Shown here: positions 42,854 through 52,298 of the stretch, in pieces
How the letters are laid out: every line of letters starts with the position of its first letter
How positions within the stretch are numbered: the first letter of the stretch is position 1
Source of the DNA: Verrucomicrobiaceae bacterium UBA7681
GTDB taxonomy: Bacteria; Verrucomicrobiota; Verrucomicrobiia; Verrucomicrobiales; Verrucomicrobiaceae
Assembly (NCBI GenBank): GCA_002482965.1
Contig: DLGZ01000076.1
Coordinates: forward strand, 35,043 to 99,042
DNA length: 64,000 bases
Reading direction: 5' to 3'
Made by a program: the position numbers and the translations under genes
Notes under the pieces: generated by a model
What the model saw: the letters and a program-made list of their open reading frames with translations, nothing else
The model's database searches: none
Told to the model about the DNA's origin: nothing

Positions 42854-45800
42854 ATGAGCTTGGTCCAAAAACTCGCCAAAAAGTTCAACACGAAAACGCA
42901 GACGACTGCGTACGGAGTTAATGGGCCGGCGGAACTGCCATGGTGGTCAACGGAACGTTGGGCGCACCTTTGGAACGGCCAGCCGCAGGTGTCCGCTGCC
43001 TCGGCCGCCACCGCCAACACCATGCTGCCGGTGCTCATCGAAGTCTTCGCCGCCTTCAGCAAGCTGGACGGCAACATTGAGGAGGAGGAAGTCGAATCCA
43101 GTCTCGGCTATCTGCGCTATGACTACCCCGAGGCGATCTACGCCGATATGCGGCGTCTCTATTTTGAAGCCCTGCAGGAGCCACAGGACCTGACACAGCG
43201 TGCGAAGGAGCTGAGCCAGAAGCTCACCCAGGAGCAAAAAATCCTGCTTGGGGTGCAGTTGTACCTGCTCATCTCGCGTGCGCAGCAGAATCAGCGGCAG
43301 ATGGTGGAGTTCTACCTCTTCATGACAAATCTGGGCATCGCCGCCCAGGCCATCGACATCGTTTATCAGCTCAATGCCGGAGACAAACCGCCTGAAGAGG
43401 GGTTTTCCACCAAGGGTGGCCAGCCACTGGACACGCTGCGCATCGGTGCCACGAAGAATTGCGACGTTCTTCTGCGCTCCCTTTCGGACGACTGCTCCGT
43501 GGTGGCGTTCCGGTTTCAAAACCTTGTGCTGCTGAAAAACACGGGCAGCATTTCCATCCTGGTCCGCAGCCGCCGGCAGCCGCCGGGAGAGTTCTCGCGG
43601 CTATATCCCGGCGAGCGTGTGGTGATGGAGGACGTGACGCTGGACTACAATGACCTGATCACCTACTTCAACTCCAAGAAGACACTGTCAGGCACGCAGA
43701 TCTACCTGACGCTCACGGAGAGTGGCAGCGCTGAAATCGCCCCGCAGCGCACTCGGGGTACGAATTTGCGCCTTAGCTTTGGCCTGGGTGTCACTGTAGA
43801 GGCTCTGCGTACCACAAAGGCAACACTTAATGGTGTGGTGCTCAGCAGTGGCACGGTGGTGGAGGCCAGTATTGAAGACAGCCTCATCGCCCATGGCGAA
43901 GTGGAAATCGCGCTGCGCGATCTGCGGGTGCGTGCGCAGGAGTTTGGTGGTCAGTTCCGCCTTGAAGGCAGCCGCAATACTTACCTTGTCTCCAACAAGC
44001 CTGAACTGCTGGATGAGGGCGACATTCTGCTCTCTGAAGACACCGACGGTGAAATCCTGCTGCGCATTGAGTGCAACTACGCGCAGAAAACCGGCGTGCT
44101 CGAAGTACTACGCTCCTCGCGCCCGCTTTACATTGGTCTGATTCCGGTGCGCGACCGCATCACCCTCAATGACGGCGACACCATCACTCTTGGCGAAGGG
44201 CAGTACCTGCGCTGCCATTTTGCCGATCGAATCATCGAGGAGGAGCGCAACACCGTGCGCCAGATCGAGGTGCGCGAACTCAGCCATCGCTTTGACGGAC
44301 GCGACACCGCGCAGGACGGCGTGAGCTTCATCGCTCGTCGTGGCGAGATGATCTGCGTCATGGGCCCCAGCGGCTGCGGCAAGAGCACCCTGCTGCGCAT
44401 TCTCGGCGGGCAGCTCAAACCCAAGGGCGGCGAAGTGCTGATGAACGGCCTCGCGCTGTATGACAACCTGCACAATCTAACGCCCTACATCGCTTACATT
44501 CCGCAGGAGGACGCCTTTGACCCCTTGCTGAAGGTGCAGGAAAATCTCGACTTCTCAGTGGCGGTGCGCTGTCCGCATTTGAAAACCGACGAACGGCGCA
44601 AACGTGTCGATGCCAAGCTCGCGGAACTCGGACTGGCCGACCTGCGTGACCGCCTGGCCGGCACACCGCAGCAGAAATTTCTCAGCGGCGGCGAGCGCAA
44701 GCGTCTCAATGCTGGGCTCGACATGATCGGCATCTCCGACGTGTACCTCTTTGATGAGCCCACCTCCGGCCTCTCCTCCAAGGACAGCGAGCACGTGCTC
44801 GAAATCATCCGCAGTCTCGCGCGCAATAAGATCGTCATCACTTCCATCCATCAGCCGAGTTCGAGGCTGCTGCAGATGTTTGACAAAGCCCTGCTCTTGG
44901 ACAAGGGCGGCAAGCTCGCCTACTTCGGCACGCCACAGGGCATGATCGAGTACTTCTGGCGCGTGTATCACACTGAGACAGGTCAGGCAGGGGATGCCGA
45001 GGCGCAGCCGCCTGACAAACTCACCCCGGACTTCGTCTTTGACGTGCTCGAAACACCTCTGCGTGACATCAGCGGTGACATTATTCACGAGCGCAGTGCG
45101 GACGGGCATCTTGTGGCTGCGCGCCGTTTTCCGCCGAATTTCTGGCGGGACTCCTATCAGCGTCATCTCATCATGGAGAGCATGGCCAAGCAGAAGGCTG
45201 CGCCGGGTAGCACCAGCCTCATCGCCCGGCCCAAGCGGGATGAAAGCCAGAGCGCCAGCCGCATGCGCAGCACGCCGAAGCCGCCGAAGCACACCTTTCG
45301 TGAAGAGAGCATTCTCTTTTTCACGCTGCTGAAGCGCGCCTTCCTCAGCAAGCTGCGCAACCGCACGAATCTGCTCACGACCCTGCTTGAGGCTCCCTTG
45401 CTTGCCTGGATCATTTCCAGCGTGCTCAAGTATTCCGAGGAGACGCACTACACCTTTGCCACCGCCTTCCACATCCCGACGTATCTCTTCATGAGCCTCG
45501 TCGTGGCAATGTTTCTGGGCCTGACCAACAGCGCTGATGAAATCATCCGCGACCGCCACACCCTGAGTCGAGAGCGCAATCACAACCTGCGCACCTTCTA
45601 CTACCTCTGCGGCAAGATCATCTCGCTCTCCACCTTCGCGCTCGTCCAGTGCGTGATCTACCTGCTCATCGGCAACTGGGTGCTCGAAATCCGCGACATG
45701 TTCCTCATTCACCTGTGGTGGATGTTCCTTACCTCTCTCACGGGTGTCTGTCTGGGATTGTTCATCTCCAGCATCGTCAGTGACAATCGCACCGCGGTGA

Positions 45801-46516
45801 ATGCCATCCCGCTCATCCTTATTCCGCAGATCATCCTCGGTGGTGCGCTGATCAAATACGAGGAGATGAACAAGAACCTCGACCTTGTCTATTCCGTGGG
45901 CAAATGGCTCAAAAAAACCGGCAACGACGAAGAAAACGCCAGCAAGCTCAAGGTGCCCTTCATCTGTCAGTTCATGCCATTGCGCTGGTCCTATGAGGGT
46001 ATGGTCATCTCGCAGTCCAAGCTCAACCCGCTCACGCGCAATCAGGACTTCCTCGACGAACGCATCCAGTCGCTCCTGCCACCTGTGGGCGCGGACATGA
46101 GCGACCGGCAGCGCCATGAACTGGAGCTCACCAAGCAGTCCCTTGCCGTCGTTTCCGGTCTGTATGCCGAGAACCCGCGTGAAATCTCCAAACGCCTCGG
46201 CTCCATCCACGACGCCGTGATCAGCGGCCGCATCGAGCCCCCCATGCTCGACAGCATGCTGGAGCAGAATGACGGCGTCAGCGCCGAAGAAATCTACGTG
46301 AATCGCAAAGTGCTCGACCTCGTCACCAAAGCCGAAATGGAACGTGAGGACTACCGCCGCAAGGCAAGCCCCAACGTCTTCTTCGGCACGCGCAAAACCT
46401 ACCTGGACACCAAATACAACACCCTTTGGATCAACAGCATCGTCATCCTCTTCACGCTTTCCCTCATCATCGCCGCCGTGGAGTTGAGCCTGCGCAGACA
46501 GTTGACGAAGGTGTGA
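42854..46516 (+). CDS. ABCG-type ABC transporter with TerB-like and FHA-like N-terminal domains
   Basis: A 1220-residue one-chain transporter. Residues about 50-170 are a helical TerB-like domain (LPVLIEVFAAFSKLDGNIEEEE). About 190-460 are two beta-sandwich regions of FHA type (IGATKNCDVLLRSLSDDC, later RDRITLNDGDTITLGEG). About 470-720 is the ATP-binding cassette: Walker A GPSGCGKST, signature LSGGERKR, Walker B VYLFDEPTSG and the H-loop SIHQPSS. After about 830 comes an ABC-2-type membrane domain (LLTTLLEAPLLAWIISSVLKY and five more segments). This is the ABCG/White layout with extra sensing domains, so transport may respond to phosphorylated partners. Substrate unknown. It stands alone in its transcript. 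Confidence 0.9.
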   Translation: MSLVQKLAKKFNTKTQTTAYGVNGPAELPWWSTERWAHLWNGQPQVSAASAATANTMLPVLIEVFAAFSKLDGNIEEEEVESSLGYLRYDYPEAIYADMRRLYFEALQEPQDLTQRAKELSQKLTQEQKILLGVQLYLLISRAQQNQRQMVEFYLFMTNLGIAAQAIDIVYQLNAGDKPPEEGFSTKGGQPLDTLRIGATKNCDVLLRSLSDDCSVVAFRFQNLVLLKNTGSISILVRSRRQPPGEFSRLYPGERVVMEDVTLDYNDLITYFNSKKTLSGTQIYLTLTESGSAEIAPQRTRGTNLRLSFGLGVTVEALRTTKATLNGVVLSSGTVVEASIEDSLIAHGEVEIALRDLRVRAQEFGGQFRLEGSRNTYLVSNKPELLDEGDILLSEDTDGEILLRIECNYAQKTGVLEVLRSSRPLYIGLIPVRDRITLNDGDTITLGEGQYLRCHFADRIIEEERNTVRQIEVRELSHRFDGRDTAQDGVSFIARRGEMICVMGPSGCGKSTLLRILGGQLKPKGGEVLMNGLALYDNLHNLTPYIAYIPQEDAFDPLLKVQENLDFSVAVRCPHLKTDERRKRVDAKLAELGLADLRDRLAGTPQQKFLSGGERKRLNAGLDMIGISDVYLFDEPTSGLSSKDSEHVLEIIRSLARNKIVITSIHQPSSRLLQMFDKALLLDKGGKLAYFGTPQGMIEYFWRVYHTETGQAGDAEAQPPDKLTPDFVFDVLETPLRDISGDIIHERSADGHLVAARRFPPNFWRDSYQRHLIMESMAKQKAAPGSTSLIARPKRDESQSASRMRSTPKPPKHTFREESILFFTLLKRAFLSKLRNRTNLLTTLLEAPLLAWIISSVLKYSEETHYTFATAFHIPTYLFMSLVVAMFLGLTNSADEIIRDRHTLSRERNHNLRTFYYLCGKIISLSTFALVQCVIYLLIGNWVLEIRDMFLIHLWWMFLTSLTGVCLGLFISSIVSDNRTAVNAIPLILIPQIILGGALIKYEEMNKNLDLVYSVGKWLKKTGNDEENASKLKVPFICQFMPLRWSYEGMVISQSKLNPLTRNQDFLDERIQSLLPPVGADMSDRQRHELELTKQSLAVVSGLYAENPREISKRLGSIHDAVISGRIEPPMLDSMLEQNDGVSAEEIYVNRKVLDLVTKAEMEREDYRRKASPNVFFGTRKTYLDTKYNTLWINSIVILFTLSLIIAAVELSLRRQLTKV

Positions 46517-46570
46517 GGTGGGCAGATGACCAAGTGTTGGCTGTCTAATCACGGTGAAGTGACCTGCCGT

Positions 46571-46924
46571 TCACACCTGCACAAGCTCGATGCGATGCCC
46601 GTCAGGATCTGCGACGACTGCTCGCCGACCCCACGGAGAATCGTGCGGCGGGGAGATGATGGCGGCTGGAAAAGCGCTGAGAGCAGCGATCACCGTCTCA
46701 AGAGACTGAAAACGGAAGCCGATGCGAGTGCCAAAAGTCGAAGCGCCGTCCGAGGAATGTGGATATAACTCAAAGACACAGCCGCCAAGTTCAGCGGCCA
46801 GATGCTCCGGCCCGCTGCCATGCCGATGCCGGATGAACTGCATACCCAGGCATGAATAGAAACGAGCGGCTCTTTCCAAGTCGGCAGAGCGAATAACCAC
46901 AAGGTTGAGTGCGATTGGGTTCAT
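46571..46924 (-). CDS. VOC-family (glyoxalase-fold) protein
   Basis: A 117-residue single-domain protein from the ATG at 46924, with the vicinal-oxygen-chelate fold (LNLVVIRSADLERAARFYSCLGM, ending VVADPDGHRIELVQV). The Glu near the end fits a metal-binding residue. Members range from glyoxalases to drug-resistance proteins; the substrate is unknown here. Its start overlaps the stop of the preceding gene by four bases (atga), showing translational coupling. Confidence 0.88.
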   Translation of the reverse strand: MNPIALNLVVIRSADLERAARFYSCLGMQFIRHRHGSGPEHLAAELGGCVFELYPHSSDGASTFGTRIGFRFQSLETVIAALSAFPAAIISPPHDSPWGRRAVVADPDGHRIELVQV

Positions 46925-47220
46925 CGGGGTTTGAGGACGGCATCTCGCGTCCTGATCCAATTCAGAATGGCCCTCATTCGCATCTGCGTATAAACCAAAC
47001 CTCCGACTGCGCCACCAATGCCTGCGCCATAGATGCCGATGGAAAACGCATCGCCGATCAATGATCCCGCGCTGGCGCAAAGACCGCAGAGCATCAATCC
47101 GAGAAGTGATGCTTTACGCACGGACTTGGCGTCACCGGCATCACGCGCGAGGAGTTTTACTTCATCGCCTGAAAGCGCTGCGAGTTCGGGGGCGGATCGA
47201 AGATTCCAAATCATGTTCAT
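46921..47220 (-). CDS. Small membrane protein of unknown function
   Basis: A 99-residue protein from the ATG at 47220. Residues 1-40 are soluble (LRSAPELAALSGDEVKLLARDAG). Two hydrophobic segments follow (SLLGLMLCGLCASAGSLIG and GIYGAGIGGAVGGLVY) with a basic end. It lies 7 bases after the gene at 47228-47491 and overlaps the VOC gene by four bases, so the three genes form an operon. No family was recognised. Confidence 0.7.
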   Translation of the reverse strand: MNMIWNLRSAPELAALSGDEVKLLARDAGDAKSVRKASLLGLMLCGLCASAGSLIGDAFSIGIYGAGIGGAVGGLVYTQMRMRAILNWIRTRDAVLKPR

Positions 47221-47227
47221 GAGTGGA

Positions 47228-47491
47228 TTAGATGTTCTCGGGTGCAACTATATCAGGAAGTTCCTCGAAAAGCTCCTTCCAGACGAGAATGTCTGCATCG
47301 TCTGAGATGTCCCAAATTCGCACCGTCTCGCATCCTGGCTGCTGGAAAAAATAACCTGTGATGCCGTCATAGCGCGACCAGGCGAATGAGTCGAACAGCA
47401 GCACCTCGCCAGCCACGAACGAGTCGCGCAGTGCGGCGAACGCACTGCGGACACGGTAACGTTTTCCAATAATGAAAGGGCATTCGCTCAC
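47228..47491 (-). CDS. DUF3601-like small protein
   Basis: An 87-residue frame starting with GTG at 47491. The opening (IIGKRYRVRSAFAALRDSFVAGEVLLFDSF) resembles the DUF3601 family, a short beta-rich domain of unknown role. It ends acidic (DDADILVWKELFEELPD). It heads the leftward operon with the membrane protein and the VOC protein. The family name is from memory and should be treated as tentative. Confidence 0.65.
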   Translation of the reverse strand: MSECPFIIGKRYRVRSAFAALRDSFVAGEVLLFDSFAWSRYDGITGYFFQQPGCETVRIWDISDDADILVWKELFEELPDIVAPENI

Positions 47492-47557
47492 GGTTGGAAT
47501 TGCTGTGGGATGACGTTCAGGAAAATCGAACGAGTGCTGATTTAGCCGCCCCAGCCC

Positions 47558-49471
47558 TCACTTCTCCAGCTTCTTCAGCGCAGCAGTCACATTCCCCACG
47601 GTCAGCAGTTCATCGAGGATGAAGGGTTCCTCCGCGCCGGGGATGTAGAGGACATTTACAGGTACGGCGCGTTTTTCGAGAGCTTCCAGCGCGAGGCGGA
47701 TGCTTTCATTTTCATCCGACCAGTCGGCTTTGAGCGTGGCGACTTTGTGCTGCTTGAAGAGGGCGCGCAGTCCGGCGTCGGTATAGACGCGTTTGTTCAC
47801 CTGGCAGGTCCAGCACCAGGAGGCGGTGAAGTCGATGTACACGGGCTGCTTGGCGGCACGCAGCGCGGCCACTTTTTCCGGCGACCACGTTTCCCAGTGC
47901 AGCGCATCCGGGTCCTTGAGATTCACGGCCTCTTCTGAGTGGGAGCGTTTGGCGGAGGCGCTTGGCAAACCGGCCCACAGGCCGCCTGCAACGGCGAGAA
48001 ATGTGAGCAGCCGTGCGATGTGCTGCGTGCGTGCTGGCTTGTGCGGCAGCGCCCAGCGGCCGTAGATCCAGCAGCCCAGCGCGATGAGCACGAGGCTCAG
48101 GATGGCGAACAACAGCGGCAGGCCTTCGATCTGATTGGTCAGCACGTAGAGCATGAAACCCACGGTGCCAAAGAGCAGGAAGGACATGCCCTGCTTGAAG
48201 CTCTCCATCCACGCGCCGGGTCGTGGCAGTGCGGAGATGAGGCCGGGGAAGAGAGAGAGCAGCAGAAACGGACTCGCGAGGCCGAGGCCGATGAGCGTGA
48301 AGATCAGCATGGACTGCGATGCAGGCAGAGCCAGCGTGGCTCCCAGAGCGGTGCCGAGAAACGGCGCGGAGCAGGGGGTGGCGACGACGGTGGCCAGCAG
48401 GCCGGAAAAGAAGGAGCCGCCGAGGCCGCTCTTCGCCTGCAAACCAGAACCCACGCCGATAGCCGAAGTGCCGATCTCAAACAGGCCCGCCATGTTCAGC
48501 GCAAAGATGAGGAAGAAGGCGGCGAGGAAGAAATTGAAAGCCGGTGACTGCAACTGCGAACCCCAGCCCTTGTTCAGCGCGATGGCGATGCCGCCCAGCA
48601 CCCAGAACGACAGCAGCACACCCACGGTGTATGTCACACCGTGCAGCACCACCTTGCGGCGGTCTTCACCGGCCTGCTGCACCACGCTGGTGACCTTGAT
48701 GCCGAGCACTGGAAACACGCAGGGCATGATGTTCAGGATCAGCCCACCGACGAAGGCGTAGAGCAGAAGTTGCGCAAAGGAGAGGGGGGATTTCGGGGTG
48801 CTGACTGGAGCTGCAGCCGCTGTCGTAACAGCTGACTTCGTGCTTGCCACAGCGGGCTTCGCTTCACTCGCCGCAGGCGCTACAGGCGGGGAGTCAGGGC
48901 TTTTTTTTTCAGCGGTAGGTGCGCTGCTAAACGCGGCGGCATTCGCTTCATTGACTACGGGCGTTGCAGCAATGCCGAGCGAGAGTGTGACTTCTTTGAC
49001 AAAGGGAAGGCAGCTTTTCGGATCGCACACGAGCGCATTCACTTTCACTTTCAGCTCAGCGCTGCTGCCCACGGAGGCGCTGGCGGGCGGGGTGATTTTC
49101 ACCGGCAGGTACACCGTGCCATCATATCCATCACTGATCGCTCCATCGGTGGAAGGGACCTGATGGCTCGCAGGCCAGGGCAGTTCCTCGATCTGCCAGC
49201 CCTCAGGCAGGGTCCAGGTCAGCTTGGTGGGCTTGCCGATGACGCCCGGTGGCAGGACTTTGCCGTAGCTGTGGGAGTCCTTTGAGTGCACGAGTTTGAC
49301 GGCGGCCTGAAACGGCTGGCCGGGGGCGGCGGCAGACACTGTGGCGACGACTTCCGCCGTGACGCGCTCCTGCTTCGGAGCGCCAGCTCCGCCAAAGCCA
49401 AAGGATTGCGCGTGGGAGACGGTGGCAGCGAGCAACAGGGCGGCGAGAGACAGGAAACAGCTTCGATTCAT
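47558..49471 (-). CDS. dsbD: Thiol:disulfide interchange protein DsbD
   Basis: A 637-residue protein from the ATG at 49471, giving a signal peptide (MNRSCFLSLAALLLAATVSHAQ). It has the three DsbD parts. The periplasmic alpha domain has the Cys pair in VCDPKSC. The eight-segment membrane domain has the two functional Cys in IMPCVFPVLG and ATPCSAPFLG. The C-terminal thioredoxin domain carries WCWTC. It moves electrons from cytoplasmic thioredoxin to periplasmic partners, supporting Dsb isomerases and cytochrome c maturation, which suits the c-type haem proteins in this window. A Pro/Ala/Ser-rich linker of about 60 residues joins the alpha and membrane domains. Confidence 0.94.
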   Translation of the reverse strand: MNRSCFLSLAALLLAATVSHAQSFGFGGAGAPKQERVTAEVVATVSAAAPGQPFQAAVKLVHSKDSHSYGKVLPPGVIGKPTKLTWTLPEGWQIEELPWPASHQVPSTDGAISDGYDGTVYLPVKITPPASASVGSSAELKVKVNALVCDPKSCLPFVKEVTLSLGIAATPVVNEANAAAFSSAPTAEKKSPDSPPVAPAASEAKPAVASTKSAVTTAAAAPVSTPKSPLSFAQLLLYAFVGGLILNIMPCVFPVLGIKVTSVVQQAGEDRRKVVLHGVTYTVGVLLSFWVLGGIAIALNKGWGSQLQSPAFNFFLAAFFLIFALNMAGLFEIGTSAIGVGSGLQAKSGLGGSFFSGLLATVVATPCSAPFLGTALGATLALPASQSMLIFTLIGLGLASPFLLLSLFPGLISALPRPGAWMESFKQGMSFLLFGTVGFMLYVLTNQIEGLPLLFAILSLVLIALGCWIYGRWALPHKPARTQHIARLLTFLAVAGGLWAGLPSASAKRSHSEEAVNLKDPDALHWETWSPEKVAALRAAKQPVYIDFTASWCWTCQVNKRVYTDAGLRALFKQHKVATLKADWSDENESIRLALEALEKRAVPVNVLYIPGAEEPFILDELLTVGNVTAALKKLEK

Positions 49472-49572
49472 GGTTGGGGAAGGGAGGATTGGCAGGTAGG
49501 AGAACGCGCCGTGCGGGTTATTCCCATCACGGCGCGTTTCGGCGGACATTGAATACTTAAACACTCTACGAC

Positions 49573-49812
49573 TCAGAGCGCCTTGTGGCTGCCATCGCAG
49601 AAAGGCGGATTCTTGGTGTGCTTGCAATTGCACAGCCAGACCTTCTTTGCCTCGGGCAGGTTGAACTTCTTCGGGCCTAAGCCGCTGCCTTTGTGGCTGC
49701 CGTCGCACATCGGTTGATGTCCGCTCAAACCGCAGGCGCACCACCAATGGTCCCCAGCAGGGAGTTCAACAGCGACGGGTTGTTTCTCGTGAATTTTGGG
49801 AAGGTTTTCCAT
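49573..49812 (-). CDS. Double CDGSH iron-sulfur protein (mitoNEET-like)
   Basis: A 79-residue protein with two CDGSH-type motifs, each binding a [2Fe-2S] cluster by three Cys and one His: CACGLSGHQPMCDGSH and CNCKHTKNPPFCDGSH. Two motifs in one short chain, without a membrane anchor, match the tandem CDGSH proteins of bacteria, which are soluble electron- or cluster-transfer proteins. It is preceded by pyrD on the same strand, with a 62-base gap. The partner is unknown. Confidence 0.92.
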   Translation of the reverse strand: MENLPKIHEKQPVAVELPAGDHWWCACGLSGHQPMCDGSHKGSGLGPKKFNLPEAKKVWLCNCKHTKNPPFCDGSHKAL

Positions 49813-49874
49813 GGGGTGAATTTGGCAGATGGGGCAAGAAGGTCAAGGTGCTGCGCCTCTGGATGAGTCTTTGC

Positions 49875-50900
49875 CTACTTGATCGTCTCCAGCACTTCCC
49901 GCACCAATCCGGGTCCACGATATACCAGCCCGCTGTACACCTGCACAAGAGCGGCGCCAGCCTTCATTTTTTCCACCGCATCAGCTCCGCTGACGATGCC
50001 GCCGACACCGATGAGCGGGATCTGATCCTTCAGCAGCATGCGGAAGGCTTGCAGCACGAGGTTGGAGCGCTCACGCACCGGCGCACCACTCAGCCCGCCG
50101 GTTTCATTTGCCAGTCGGTGTCCGGTAATTGAAGCGCGATCAATGGTCGTGTTGGTGGCGATGACGCCATCAATGTTCTGTTCATTGAAGACGCGGGCGA
50201 GTGCCTCGATCTGCATGTCATTGAGGTCAGGGGCGATCTTGACGAGCAGCGGCACCTGTTTGCCATGTTCCTTCTTCAAAACGGCCTGCTCTTTCTTCAA
50301 GGCTGAGATCAGTTCCCGCACGGCACCTTCGGCTTGGAGATCGCGCAGACCCTTGGTGTTTGGGGAGGAGATGTTCACCGCAATGTAATCAGCCACCGAA
50401 TACGCAGCTTTCAGGCAGATGAGGTAATCACTCACCGCATCTTCATTCGGCGTGTCGAAATTCTTGCCGATGTTCACACCGACAACCGCCTTGGTGCGGC
50501 GCTGCTGGAGCTTCTTCACGGCGGATTGAATGCCGGGGTTGTTGAAGCCCATGCGGTTGATGAGTGCCTCGTGCTCAGGCAGGCGGAACAGGCGCGGCTT
50601 GGGATTCCCCGGCTGCGGGCGTGGTGTAAGGGTGCCGACTTCGACCGCGCCAAACCCGAGCGCACCCCAGGCCTCCACCGCACTGGCGGACTTGTCCATG
50701 CCGGCTGCAAGCCCGAGTGCGTTTGGAAAGGTGAGCCCCATCACGTTGCGCGATTGCTGAGGCCCGGTGACCACCGACCTGAGAATGCCGAGACGATGGG
50801 CGATGATCATCATCTTCACCGTGAGGGTGTGGGCACGCTCGGCATCAAGCCGGAAGAGCCAGGGTTTCAGCACTGGATAAAAGGATTCGATCAAGGTCAT
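49875..50900 (-). CDS. pyrD: Dihydroorotate dehydrogenase (quinone), class 2
   Basis: A complete 341-residue class 2 enzyme: the N-terminal membrane-associating helix region (FYPVLKPWLFRLDAERAHTL) is followed by an FMN-binding TIM barrel. Motifs NISSPNTKGLRDLQ (with the class 2 catalytic Ser), VGVNIGKN and IIGVGGI-type segments are conserved. It oxidises dihydroorotate to orotate using quinone, the fourth step of pyrimidine synthesis. Its start overlaps the stop of the SGNH hydrolase gene by four bases. Confidence 0.95.
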   Translation of the reverse strand: MTLIESFYPVLKPWLFRLDAERAHTLTVKMMIIAHRLGILRSVVTGPQQSRNVMGLTFPNALGLAAGMDKSASAVEAWGALGFGAVEVGTLTPRPQPGNPKPRLFRLPEHEALINRMGFNNPGIQSAVKKLQQRRTKAVVGVNIGKNFDTPNEDAVSDYLICLKAAYSVADYIAVNISSPNTKGLRDLQAEGAVRELISALKKEQAVLKKEHGKQVPLLVKIAPDLNDMQIEALARVFNEQNIDGVIATNTTIDRASITGHRLANETGGLSGAPVRERSNLVLQAFRMLLKDQIPLIGVGGIVSGADAVEKMKAGAALVQVYSGLVYRGPGLVREVLETIK

Positions 50901-51553
50901 GCGTCAGGCGGGAGGATGGATTTCACGAGTGCTGCCACGGCTTTGCCGAGTCGTCCATGCGCAGCCGCATTTAAATGAATGCCGTCGCTGCCGGGTTCGA
51001 TCAATGTTTGCGTATTGAGGAAGCCGCAGCCCAGCGAGTTGGCGACGGCTTCGTAATACTTCGGCAGTCTGCGGCTGTCTTTCTGGCCGTTCGGAAACTT
51101 GGCCGCGACGTCTGGGAGGTGCAGTTGATCGCCGATGGCCGGTGGGCATAGCAGCAGTAATTTGGGGGCTTTGTTGCCGAGGCCCGCATCGCTGCCCAAG
51201 ATCATCTGCGCCAGCATTTTGACACCCGTGGCGATCTCTCCGGGAGAAACGCCATAGACGGCTTTGAGGTCATTCGAGCCGAGCATCAGCACCACCAGAT
51301 CCAGAGGTTTGTGAGATTCCAGGATTGCAGGCAGCACTGTTTTGCCGTTGCGTGCCAAGGCAAACGGGTCGTCGTGCACCGTGGTGCGGCCGTTTTGCCC
51401 TTCTTCGATCACGCGGAAGCTGGCGCCGAGTTCGCGGGCCAAAATGCCCGTCCAGCGCACGTCATGCGGGTGGCGTTCGGGGCAGGGGAGTGAGATGCTA
51501 TCGGGCATGAAGCCCCAGGTGTTTGAGTCGCCAAAACAAAGAACGTTTTTCAT
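50897..51553 (-). CDS. SGNH/GDSL-family hydrolase
   Basis: A 218-residue cytoplasmic-looking hydrolase with no signal peptide. The SGNH blocks are present: nucleophile Ser in CFGDSNTWGF, Asn in LMLGSNDLK and the Asp-His pair in DGIHLNAAAH. It probably removes acyl or acetyl groups from small esters or sugars. It overlaps pyrD by four bases and sits upstream in the same operon. Confidence 0.9.
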   Translation of the reverse strand: MKNVLCFGDSNTWGFMPDSISLPCPERHPHDVRWTGILARELGASFRVIEEGQNGRTTVHDDPFALARNGKTVLPAILESHKPLDLVVLMLGSNDLKAVYGVSPGEIATGVKMLAQMILGSDAGLGNKAPKLLLLCPPAIGDQLHLPDVAAKFPNGQKDSRRLPKYYEAVANSLGCGFLNTQTLIEPGSDGIHLNAAAHGRLGKAVAALVKSILPPDA

Positions 51554-51686
51554 CAGGCTTGCATGATGCCGTTCATTCCGGACGCGGGCAACTGCTCTCC
51601 GCTACTGTGAATAACTCCTCAAATACCTGTGCAAAAGTGTTAAATTCTAGCTTGCGCCTCTTTCCCTCTGTGTTAGACATCCTGCC

Positions 51687-51709
51687 CCCCGCTCCAAAAG
51701 CGGGGTTTT
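51687..51709 (+). terminator. Possible attenuator in the rpmJ leader
   Basis: A GC-rich 7-base stem (ccccgct at 51687-51693 and agcgggg at 51699-51705) with loop ccaaa is followed by tttt. It lies 37 bases before rpmJ, so it could act as an attenuator for the ribosomal operon. No known ribosomal-protein leader class was recognised. Confidence 0.55.
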
Positions 51710-51746
51710 GAGTTCCCCCAGACTCACCCTCTTTTACTACTCCTGT

Positions 51747-51860
51747 ATGCGCGTCCGTACCTCCGTTAAACCCCTCTGTGAACTTTGCCGTGTAATCCGC
51801 CGCAAAGGTGTTGTCCGTGTTGTCTGCAAAAATCCACGCCACAAACAGCGTCAGGGTTAA
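51747..51860 (+). CDS. rpmJ: 50S ribosomal protein L36
   Basis: A 37-residue protein of the zinc-binding C+ type: C11, C14, C27 and H32 form the metal site (LCELC, VVCKNPRH). L36 sits at the peptidyl-transferase region of the large subunit. It is followed 30 bases later by rpsM, the conserved order in most bacteria. Confidence 0.95.
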   Translation: MRVRTSVKPLCELCRVIRRKGVVRVVCKNPRHKQRQG

Positions 51861-51890
51861 TCCTTTTTTTAAATCCCACCACACCGAATT

Positions 51891-52265
51891 ATGGCACGCT
51901 TGCTTGGAGTCGAAATCCCGAACGAAAAGAAAATCGAATACTCACTCCCGTATATTTACGGCATTGGGCTTTCCGTTAGCCGCAAGATTCTTGCTGCCAC
52001 CAACATCGACCCGAACATCCGGGCAGGTGAGCTGAGTGACGAGCAGATCGCAGCGATCACCCAAACCGTTCAGGGGATGAAGATTCCGATCGAAGGTGAC
52101 CTTCGTCGTGAGCTTCAGATGCACATGAAGCGCATCCTTGGTATCAATTGCTACCGCGCCCATCGTCATCGTCGTGGTCTGCCAGTGCGCGGCCAGCGCA
52201 CGCACACCAACGCCCGTACTCGTAAAGGTCCGCGTAAGACCGTGGGTGCCCAGAAGGCGAAGTAA
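51891..52265 (+). CDS. rpsM: 30S ribosomal protein S13
   Basis: A complete 124-residue S13 with the family's N-terminal block (RLLGVEIPNEKKIEYSLPYIYG), the middle helix-hairpin region, and the basic C-terminal tail (GQRTHTNARTRKGPRKTVG) that contacts tRNA and 16S rRNA at the subunit bridge. It lies in the order rpmJ-rpsM-rpsK-rpsD. Confidence 0.97.
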   Translation: MARLLGVEIPNEKKIEYSLPYIYGIGLSVSRKILAATNIDPNIRAGELSDEQIAAITQTVQGMKIPIEGDLRRELQMHMKRILGINCYRAHRHRRGLPVRGQRTHTNARTRKGPRKTVGAQKAK

Positions 52266-52298
52266 TCTGAATTTTAGCAACGTCCCCGTCTATATATC

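Noticed and set aside
44555..46552. 665-residue reverse frame opposite the ABCG transporter
   Set aside because: It is antisense to the complete transporter motifs and has no domain content.
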